Of a stretch of 5,089 nucleotides of DNA, positions 1 through 5,089 are shown piece by piece. The translations under genes were made by a program, and so were the position numbers. This DNA is from Bacteroidota bacterium (lineage in GTDB: Bacteria > Bacteroidota > Bacteroidia > Chitinophagales > Chitinophagaceae), in the NCBI GenBank assembly GCA_023386395.1, contig JAEWJV010000658.1, positions 1 through 5,089 of the forward strand. Direction: 5' to 3'. Position 1 is the first letter of the stretch, and each line of letters begins with the position of its first letter. Under the pieces are notes generated by a model. It saw only the letters and a program-made list of their open reading frames with translations, did no database searches and was not told where the DNA came from.

Positions 1-2671
1 GCATAATGCGGTAAACAGCATCAGGTACACCCATCTTATTGGTTACCTTATCATAATCAGCACTGGTGCCGCCGAAATCGCTTTGCAGTGAAGTAAGGTT
101 AATATTATCGCCGCCATTTTTCCAGTGCAGTAAAAAACGTAAACTCAGCTTGCCAAAAAAGGTAATTTCATTATAGGTATTCATCTGGAAAGTTGGCTCA
201 GCATCACCTAAAACACCCACACCATTATCGCCATCCAGGCCCACTATCTGTGTGGCAGATTTTCCCTGCTCAACCTGGAATGAACCCAGCACATAACCAA
301 AAGAACCCTGCGGTATCGGCGGAATAATAAGCCTTGTAACCTTCGACCTGTTGAGCCAGAAATTAACCGATGTATTCCATGTTACAGATTTTGACTGAAC
401 AGGAATGGCATTCAGGCCCAGTTCAACACCATGGTTGCGCAGGTCGCCTGCATTCAGCCATTTGCTTGAAAAGCCTGATGAAGACGGCAGGCTTTGCAGC
501 ATAAGAAAATCACTGATGCTTTTATTATAATAAGTTAATTCAAAGCTTAACCTGTTATTTAAAACGCTGAAGTCGATACCTGCTTCCAGCTCTTTCTGCC
601 GTTCCGGTTTAATGTTGGCATCGCCCTGCTGTATATTCACAATTACACCCGGGTTGCCCGCAATATTCGATATGGCCATGCCTGTAAACTTGCTGCCATA
701 AGCGGGCACATTATTGGCCTGCCCATAAGCTGCACGCAGTTTTATATTGTTGAAAAAACCTTCATCAACAATGCCCGATCTTGTAAGGTTCCATGACAAA
801 CCAGCTTTAGGATACGTATAAAACTTTGCGGCATCGCCGTTATTGCTGCTCCTGTCAAAACGCACACCGGCTGTTAGTGTAACGGCATCAATAATGCTTG
901 CTTCTTCCTGTATAAAAACGCCCGAATTAAGATATTTGGTGCGAAGCTGTGTTGCATTTAGAGCACCGGCCTGACTTACATTTTCCTGGCCTGCTATCAC
1001 CTGTGTTGCCACGTTCAGCAGGTTATTGTAATCGCCTGTTTCCTGCGTAAAGCCTGCCGATGTTGTAAGCGATAAATTATCAGAAGGCGTGAATGTGTTC
1101 ACCAGTGAAGCAATGTAATTCGTGCTTAAATTTTTTGTAAAACCCTGTATAGATGTGCCTTTATTTACAGCCTGCCACTGCAGGGTGCCGGGGAATAACG
1201 CCGATGTTTGAAGGTTATAGAAATCAACGCCGCCCCTTGCAATAAATTTCGTTGTGCTTTTGCCGCTGTTTTGCAGTGTGGCTTCAAGGTTCAGGCCCGT
1301 AATAAAGCGGTTTACAGATTCATTGTTCTTCATCAATGCAATTGTTTGCAAAGGATTGGAAGCTGCAAAAGTGTTTGCAGGATAATTGCCGTTTGCATCA
1401 GGATGCAGCTCTGCAAATGAGGGGGTTGAAGAAAGCACTACGCCAATGGTTGCACCAACGTTATCGTTGCCAAACAAACCCCTGTCTGAAGAAGAGTTAA
1501 TATAGTTTGTCGTTATACCAATCTTTATATTATCTGAAATACGATGGTCAACATTAAGCCTTAAACCGGTATTGCGATAACCTGTATGCTTCACAATGCC
1601 GCCTTCATCTTTTTGTGATGCAGAAAAGAAGAAAGATGTTTGTTCGCCACCACCGGTTAAACTTAATTCTGTATTACGTGCAAAGGCTGTATTGTCATAC
1701 ATTTCTTTTTCATAATCATAAATATGGCCTGCGGCCTGTGCATCCAAAAATTGTTGCCTCAATGCTTCGCTTGTAGCAGGATCGCTTGATAAGCTTGCGG
1801 CGCGGTCGGCAGTAAATTCCCTTACACCTAATAATTTTCTTACGTTTATCAGCCCGAGGTCCTGCGAAATATTAATAGAGGTTTTTCCCTGCCTGCCTTT
1901 TTTGGTGGTGATGATAATAACGCCGGCGGCAGCTTTTGAACCATATATAGCTGCTGCAGAAGCGCCTTTTAATATTTCAATGTTTTGAATATCCTGCGGG
2001 TTAATATCAGCAATACGGTTTGATGGGTTATCCTGTATTGAAGTGGCTGCGCCGCCGCTGGCCGCAGATGTAACGGCATTTAAACCGGCAGAAGTAGCGC
2101 TGTTATCAACAAACACACCATCCACTACATACAAGGGCTGTGTGTTGCCATATACCGATGTTACGCCACGCAATTTAACAGTGATGCCGCCGCCGGGCGC
2201 ACCTGAATTGGCATTGATATAAGCGCCTGGAATTTTACCTTCCAATGCGCCGTCTAATGTTTGTGCAGGCGCTATGCTGCTTAGCTCCTTTGAAGAAATG
2301 GTTGCTACAGCATTGGCCAGGTTTCTTCTTTTTACATTGGTGGATAAACCTGTTACAATCACTTCATCCAGGTTGGCAACATCCTGCTCAAGCATAATGA
2401 TTGATTGTGTTAAAGTATCTGCTTTTATTGTTTTGGATTTGAAGCCTGTTGCGCTGAGTACGATGATTGAACTGTTTGCATTGGGTATGGTAACAGCGCC
2501 CTGTGCATCTGTAACCATCGTTCTTTTTTTATCAATGGAAATGGTTACTCCGGCGATAGGTTGGCCGTTTGATTCCTGCACTTTTAAACTCACCGCATTA
2601 TCCTGTGCGGATAATAACAATGGAAAGAACAGCACACATAATATTAAGTTAATTGATAGCCTCTTTTTCAT
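1..2671 (-). CDS. SusC/RagA-family TonB-linked outer membrane transporter, C-terminus cut by window edge
   Basis: This is an outer membrane active transporter of the SusC/RagA type, which normally pairs with a SusD-like lipoprotein and imports glycans, peptides or other bulky nutrients using TonB energy. The frame is open for 890 codons from the ATG at 2671 to the window edge. Residues 1-23 form a signal peptide (MKKR, hydrophobic core, then LLLSAQ). Residues about 24-97 are a carboxypeptidase-D-regulatory-like beta-sandwich (QPIAGVTISI, TDAQGAVTI). The SusC signature LDEVIVTG lies at 101-108. The plug spans about 115-258, with LRGVTSVYGN, PLYVVDGV and IEILKGASAAAIYGSKAAAG followed by a VIIITTKKG segment. 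The barrel follows, with alternating beta-strand segments and NIKPERQKELEAG near its middle. Family members are usually about 1,000 residues, so roughly 100-130 are missing. The start is 33 bases after the AhpD-like stop, which suggests co-transcription. The substrate cannot be read from the sequence, and a susD gene would be expected beyond base 1. Confidence 0.96.
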   Translation of the reverse strand, partial: MKKRLSINLILCVLFFPLLLSAQDNAVSLKVQESNGQPIAGVTISIDKKRTMVTDAQGAVTIPNANSSIIVLSATGFKSKTIKADTLTQSIIMLEQDVANLDEVIVTGLSTNVKRRNLANAVATISSKELSSIAPAQTLDGALEGKIPGAYINANSGAPGGGITVKLRGVTSVYGNTQPLYVVDGVFVDNSATSAGLNAVTSAASGGAATSIQDNPSNRIADINPQDIQNIEILKGASAAAIYGSKAAAGVIIITTKKGRQGKTSINISQDLGLINVRKLLGVREFTADRAASLSSDPATSEALRQQFLDAQAAGHIYDYEKEMYDNTAFARNTELSLTGGGEQTSFFFSASQKDEGGIVKHTGYRNTGLRLNVDHRISDNIKIGITTNYINSSSDRGLFGNDNVGATIGVVLSSTPSFAELHPDANGNYPANTFAASNPLQTIALMKNNESVNRFITGLNLEATLQNSGKSTTKFIARGGVDFYNLQTSALFPGTLQWQAVNKGTSIQGFTKNLSTNYIASLVNTFTPSDNLSLTTSAGFTQETGDYNNLLNVATQVIAGQENVSQAGALNATQLRTKYLNSGVFIQEEASIIDAVTLTAGVRFDRSSNNGDAAKFYTYPKAGLSWNLTRSGIVDEGFFNNIKLRAAYGQANNVPAYGSKFTGMAISNIAGNPGVIVNIQQGDANIKPERQKELEAGIDFSVLNNRLSFELTYYNKSISDFLMLQSLPSSSGFSSKWLNAGDLRNHGVELGLNAIPVQSKSVTWNTSVNFWLNRSKVTRLIIPPIPQGSFGYVLGSFQVEQGKSATQIVGLDGDNGVGVLGDAEPTFQMNTYNEITFFGKLSLRFLLHWKNGGDNINLTSLQSDFGGTSADYDKVTNKMGVPDAVYRIM

Positions 2672-2704
2672 TCGTATATTTTTTATAAAAATTGTTAGTT
2701 GGTT
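2672..2704 (-). promoter_or_regulatory. AT-rich translation leader of the susC-like gene
   Basis: The 33 bases between the AhpD-like stop and the susC start are strongly AT-rich. Read on the minus strand they end in AAAAAATATACGA just before the ATG. There is no Shine-Dalgarno-like GGAGG, which is normal for Bacteroidota, where A-rich unstructured leaders support initiation. The signal peptide beginning right after this ATG supports the start choice. No TAnnTTTG promoter is visible in this short gap, so the message probably reads through from the gene upstream. Confidence 0.4.
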
Positions 2705-3265
2705 TTATGCGGGTTGAGGTGTTGTAAGAATATGATTGCCATAGCCATGTTCGGCAATTTGTTTTGCCCTGGGCGGATAGGTGGAAAGATCAGCCGGTGT
2801 ATCGGTGGCAAGCCCGTCAACATAGCGGTTAAACATGCAGAACAAAGCAGTGATTAAAACGGTGTCATGAATGTCTTTGTCTGTTGCACCTGCTTCTTTT
2901 GCTTTTTTAATCTGATCTTCCGTTACATGCCTGCCGCCTTTTTGTACGCTGCCTGCAATGCTTAATAATGTTTTCAGCTTACCGGAAATTTCAGCTTGTT
3001 CATAATCATTTTTTATTTGATTGATGAGCTTATTGCCATCATTCAAATAACAACTCACAATAGCGCCATGCGATTGCTGGCAATAAAAACAATCATTGAG
3101 ATAAGAAACATACGTGGCGATCATTTCCCTTTCGGCCATGGTTAAGCCTTCATTGGTACGTAGCATTAAGTTGGCAAGTTTTCCCATAGGCTCTGCTGTT
3201 TGCGGGCTGAAAGCCATCAGGCTTCTAATGCCCGGAAGGTTGGGATCTACATTTATGTACGGCAT
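2705..3265 (-). CDS. AhpD-like / carboxymuconolactone decarboxylase-family peroxidase-related protein
   Basis: This 186-residue protein has no signal peptide and is probably cytoplasmic. It belongs to the AhpD-like alpha-helical fold (carboxymuconolactone decarboxylase family, peroxidase-related branch). The key site is complete: Glu47, Cys59, Cys62 and His66, in ERE...CFYCQQSHG. The spacing E-x11-C-x2-C-x3-H is that of the AhpD proton-relay and CxxC redox centre, so thiol-dependent peroxidase or disulfide reductase activity is plausible. A second conserved block near residues 140-156 (LFCMFNRYVDGLATDTPAD) matches the FNR...D region of peroxidase-related members. The length fits that branch, which is about 180-200 residues. 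The ATG at 3265 starts the conserved N-terminus (MPYINVD...PGI) and has an A-rich leader without a Shine-Dalgarno site. It lies 81 bases after the esterase stop and 33 bases before susC. The true substrate is unknown, and many such proteins are annotated only by family. Confidence 0.9.
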   Translation of the reverse strand: MPYINVDPNLPGIRSLMAFSPQTAEPMGKLANLMLRTNEGLTMAEREMIATYVSYLNDCFYCQQSHGAIVSCYLNDGNKLINQIKNDYEQAEISGKLKTLLSIAGSVQKGGRHVTEDQIKKAKEAGATDKDIHDTVLITALFCMFNRYVDGLATDTPADLSTYPPRAKQIAEHGYGNHILTTPQPA

Positions 3266-3309
3266 AGTTTGGTTTTATTTTGATTAGAGATTTTGATGTG
3301 TTGTTTATT

Positions 3310-3337
3310 GGCCTGACACCTTTGAAGCGCCTGGCCG
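3310..3337. repeat. Degraded copy of intergenic inverted repeat
   Basis: This lies between the esterase stop and the AhpD-like start. The right arm (3325-3337, AAGCGCCTGGCCG) is identical over 13 bases to the right arm of the perfect hairpin at 4826-4854. The left arm keeps only GGCC plus alternating matches (GGCCTGACACC), so the stem here is weak: four outer G-C pairs, then several mismatches. On the minus strand it begins 9 bases after the esterase stop codon, a placement like that of the better copy. It may be a decayed member of a dispersed element or a diverged 3' hairpin. With only two copies visible, family status is inference. Confidence 0.5.
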
Positions 3338-3346
3338 TAATTGATA

Positions 3347-4810
3347 TTATTTGTCTTTTAGTTTATTGTACTGCTGTTGGAGGAATTGGTAGCCCGCTGT
3401 TTTATATTCCAGCGTTGATACGGTAAAGTGATCGCCGGGATAATAGGCAAACACAAAACCTGCATTGATCTTTTTCATTTCATTGTCGAATAAATGCACG
3501 GCATAATTCAATAAAAAATTATCCTGTTCGCCTACAGATACTCTTATCTTTTCTTTAAGATCAGGTTCAAGCTGCTGCCAGTTATTTCTTACATACAACG
3601 AGATGTCGTAATTCTTCCAATGCTCAACTGTCACCGGATCAATTTCACCGGTTAATTCATTACATAATCTTCGCGGAGAGCCGTCATTATTTTTTACACT
3701 GAATACTGCATCAAAAGAATGCATCTGTTCGCCGCGGTATATTACATGTTCCATCTGCAACATGTTTTTCATGGTGATCCATGGAAAGCGGCCAGCAATT
3801 GTGCCTGCAGCCCTTAATGAACTATCCTTCGTATAAAAAATGTTTTTGTCTTCATACAAATTCACCTGCTGGAAATTTCTGAAATCAACCGGGTCGGGAG
3901 AACTTGACCAGCATGCATCAAACACTTTTGGATAATGTGCCTGCAGCCATAAAACCGTCCAGCCTCCGCTGCTGTGGCCTGCGAGTAATCTTGCCTTGTT
4001 AGCTCTGTATGTTTTCTCAACCTGCGGGATAAGTTCCTGCGTAAGCGCATCGCCCCATGGCCCGTTATTATCACTGTTGGCATACACGCAATGGCCAAGT
4101 GAACAATTACCATCAAGAAAAACCCTTATGCATGGCGTTGTGTCTGCCGGCATGGAAGGATCGTTTTTGCCGGAATAATTATGATAGTCGCCGCCATAGC
4201 CTGAAATCCAGTACAATACCGGGAATTTTCTATTGGGTTCCACATAATATTCCTTGGGCAGTAGTATGGCTGCGTTAACAGTTGTTGGTCTTTTGTAAGA
4301 TGCAGAAAGTAATGCCGACGGCACTTTCAGCTCTTTTACAAATTGTGTTTCAACAAAGCTTTTTTCTTTGACTACATTATTGCAGGCAATATTAAAAACT
4401 GCATCCGTATTCTTTGCGAGCTGCACAGTTATTGCATCATTATACATATTGCCGGGGCTTTCAGCAATTGAGCGCCCGCCTTCATTCTTATCCCATACAA
4501 CCTGTGCGTTATATTCGCCCCCTTCTATATCGGATAGTTTAACAGGATATGAAACTGCGTTATCATCAAACAAAATTTTACTGCCTGGTTTTATGTTATT
4601 TACCGTGATGGCAAAGCAGGGAAATCTTTCAACGCCAACCATTTGGTCTTTTGGTGATTTGGACTCCTTTGAAAGAAACAAAAGCACCTTGCCCGAAAAG
4701 TTTTCATCAGATGCGGCCGGGGTAAAACTTACGCTGAACTTTTGGCCATAAACATGTAAAACGCTTATGGTGATGGCAATTAAAAGACAGCATTTTTTAT
4801 AATTATTCAT
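3347..4810 (-). CDS. Exported alpha/beta-hydrolase esterase (putative esterase family, FrmB/enterochelin-esterase-like)
   Basis: This 487-residue serine hydrolase is probably exported to the periplasm or outer surface. Residues 1-23 form a type I signal peptide (MNNYKKCCLL, hydrophobic core, VYGQ). Residues about 24-165 look like a beta-rich accessory domain of the kind found ahead of enterochelin-esterase-type enzymes. The hydrolase domain runs from about 175 to the end: strand and oxyanion region VLYWISGYGG (198-207), DG at 233-234, and NSDNNGPWGDALTQELIP (245-262), a segment typical of S-formylglutathione hydrolase-like esterases. The nucleophile elbow is GHSSGG with Ser280. Likely triad partners are Asp430 (VGEQDNF) and His461 (YYPGDHF). 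Cys236 and Cys241 could form a disulfide after export. The substrate is not evident: carbohydrate esters, siderophore esters and feruloyl esters are all possible. The ATG at 4810 is chosen because the signal peptide begins there. It lies 57 bases after the MetE-like stop, with a strong hairpin in between. Confidence 0.92.
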   Translation of the reverse strand: MNNYKKCCLLIAITISVLHVYGQKFSVSFTPAASDENFSGKVLLFLSKESKSPKDQMVGVERFPCFAITVNNIKPGSKILFDDNAVSYPVKLSDIEGGEYNAQVVWDKNEGGRSIAESPGNMYNDAITVQLAKNTDAVFNIACNNVVKEKSFVETQFVKELKVPSALLSASYKRPTTVNAAILLPKEYYVEPNRKFPVLYWISGYGGDYHNYSGKNDPSMPADTTPCIRVFLDGNCSLGHCVYANSDNNGPWGDALTQELIPQVEKTYRANKARLLAGHSSGGWTVLWLQAHYPKVFDACWSSSPDPVDFRNFQQVNLYEDKNIFYTKDSSLRAAGTIAGRFPWITMKNMLQMEHVIYRGEQMHSFDAVFSVKNNDGSPRRLCNELTGEIDPVTVEHWKNYDISLYVRNNWQQLEPDLKEKIRVSVGEQDNFLLNYAVHLFDNEMKKINAGFVFAYYPGDHFTVSTLEYKTAGYQFLQQQYNKLKDK

Positions 4811-4825
4811 TGCAGATAGTTTGTG

Positions 4826-4854
4826 CGGCCAGGCGCTGTTAAAGCGCCTGGCCG
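4826..4854. repeat. Perfect 12-bp GC-rich inverted repeat (intergenic hairpin)
   Basis: The arms CGGCCAGGCGCT (4826-4837) and AGCGCCTGGCCG (4843-4854) are exact reverse complements separated by the loop GTTAA. The hairpin fills most of the 57-base gap between the MetE-like stop and the esterase start. On the plus strand it is followed by GTTTTTA (4855-4861), the layout of an intrinsic terminator pointing away from the genes' direction. On the minus strand, the direction of all genes here, it is preceded by AAAAAC and followed by CACAAACTATC without a T-tract. It could therefore be a weak terminator or attenuator, an mRNA-stabilising 3' hairpin, or a dispersed palindromic repeat. A related arm occurs at 3325-3337. 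Confidence 0.85.
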
Positions 4855-4867
4855 GTTTTTACAATGC

Positions 4868-5089
4868 TTATTTGGAAAGCCTTTCTTCAGCGAGTTTTGT
4901 TCCTTCCACACGCGCTTTAATTTTTGCAAACGCTGTATCTCTTGAAGTGGAAACATCATCGGCAAAAGGAGAGAAGCCGCAATCGTCTGTTGTGCCAAGC
5001 TGTTGCAAAGGAATTTTTCCTGATGCTTCAATGATAACATCGCGTATTTCTTCCGGCGTTTCAATGCGTGGGTTCAATACATCCGTTAA
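4868..5089 (-). CDS. Cobalamin-independent methionine synthase (MetE-like) C-terminal fragment, cut by window edge
   Basis: Only the last 73 residues and the stop codon lie in the window, and the frame is open through the right edge. The segment reads as the end of a MetE-type TIM-barrel methyltransferase: NPRIETPEEIRDVI, then LGTTDDCGFSPF, then STSRDTAFAKIKARVEGTKL. The Cys in DDCGF (codon 4979-4981) corresponds to the last zinc-ligand cysteine of the MetE family, which binds and activates the homocysteine thiol. The STSRDTAFAKI...VEGT ending is the style of the short (about 340-380 residue) single-domain MetE-like proteins rather than the two-domain enzyme, whose tail is different. The methyl donor and acceptor of those short forms are often uncertain, so no gene symbol is given. 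A TTG at 5077 would be an internal codon, not a start, because the conserved sequence continues upstream of it. Confidence 0.88.
   Translation of the reverse strand, partial: LTDVLNPRIETPEEIRDVIIEASGKIPLQQLGTTDDCGFSPFADDVSTSRDTAFAKIKARVEGTKLAEERLSK

Noticed and set aside
1208..1420. Plus-strand open frame of 70 codons inside susC
   Set aside because: It is antisense to the barrel-coding part of susC, with Cys-rich low-likelihood composition and no motif.
2029..2104. Ala/Ser/Gly-rich stretch in the SusC plug (about residues 190-214) as an unusual insertion
   Set aside because: A similar low-complexity loop before the DNP..RIADINP segment is common in this SusC subtype, so it is ordinary.
2274..2717. 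Plus-strand open frame of 147 codons opposite the susC N-terminus
   Set aside because: It lies antisense to the well-supported signal peptide, regulatory-like domain and plug of susC. Its translation shows no recognisable family motif, so it is a shadow.
4368..4751. Plus-strand open frame of 127 codons opposite the esterase N-terminal region
   Set aside because: It is fully antisense to the esterase, which has a signal peptide and a complete catalytic set. The plus-strand frame has no domain signature or supported start.
4784..4792. Cys7-Cys8 of the esterase as a lipoprotein attachment site
   Set aside because: The cysteines precede the hydrophobic core and no L-[AS]-[GA]-C lipobox follows it, so type I cleavage near YGQ is more likely.
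4826..4861. Plus-strand intrinsic terminator (stem followed by T5)
   Set aside because: The layout fits a plus-strand terminator, but no plus-strand gene lies to its left, so I do not call it a terminator of any gene here. It is kept as an inverted repeat with this orientation noted.
4807..5064. Minus-strand open frame of 85 codons overlapping the MetE-like gene
   Set aside because: It is in another frame of the MetE-like C-terminus, which has clear family motifs. It also runs through the intergenic hairpin, so it is not a gene.
5075..5077. TTG as a start codon giving a 69-residue protein
   Set aside because: The conserved MetE-like sequence continues in frame upstream (LTDVLNPRIE) to the window edge, so the TTG is an internal leucine codon of a longer gene.

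Overview
This 5,089-base window looks like chromosome from a member of the Bacteroidota, most likely Chitinophagaceae or a related Sphingobacteriia-type lineage (the rank is inferred from protein style). The main evidence is a SusC/RagA-type TonB-linked outer membrane protein. Supporting signs are signal peptides ending in the 'SAQ'/'YGQ' style, no Shine-Dalgarno sequence before any start, and AT-rich leaders. There is no sign of a phage, insertion sequence, CRISPR array or RNA gene.

All four recognisable genes are on the minus strand, so the transcriptional order runs from right to left. (1) At 5089-4868 is the C-terminal end of a cobalamin-independent methionine synthase (MetE-like) protein, cut by the right edge. 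(2) At 4810-3347 is a complete secreted alpha/beta-hydrolase esterase of the 'putative esterase' (FrmB/enterochelin-esterase-like) family. (3) At 3265-2705 is a complete AhpD-like / carboxymuconolactone-decarboxylase-family protein with a full redox motif. (4) From 2671 to the left edge is a SusC/RagA-family TonB-dependent transporter, about 890 residues of an expected 1,000 or so, cut at its C-terminus. The gaps are 57, 81 and 33 bases. No stretch longer than 300 bases lacks a gene, and no convincing Bacteroidota promoter (TTTG and TAnnTTTG) was seen in the gaps. Co-transcription is therefore plausible, especially for the AhpD-like gene and susC.

The most distinctive non-coding signal is a perfect 12-bp GC-rich inverted repeat (4826-4854) between the MetE-like and esterase genes. 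A degraded relative (3310-3337) lies between the esterase and AhpD-like genes. The two share an identical 13-base arm, and both sit 9 to 13 bases after a stop codon, so they may belong to a dispersed intergenic hairpin family.

Together the genes suggest uptake of an ester-containing or otherwise bulky substrate through the outer membrane (SusC, with a SusD partner probably beyond the left edge). The exported esterase could cleave it, and the AhpD-like protein would supply a thiol-redox activity. This functional link is inference from neighbourhood only. The MetE-like gene may simply be an unrelated neighbour. I found no clearly new system in the window.
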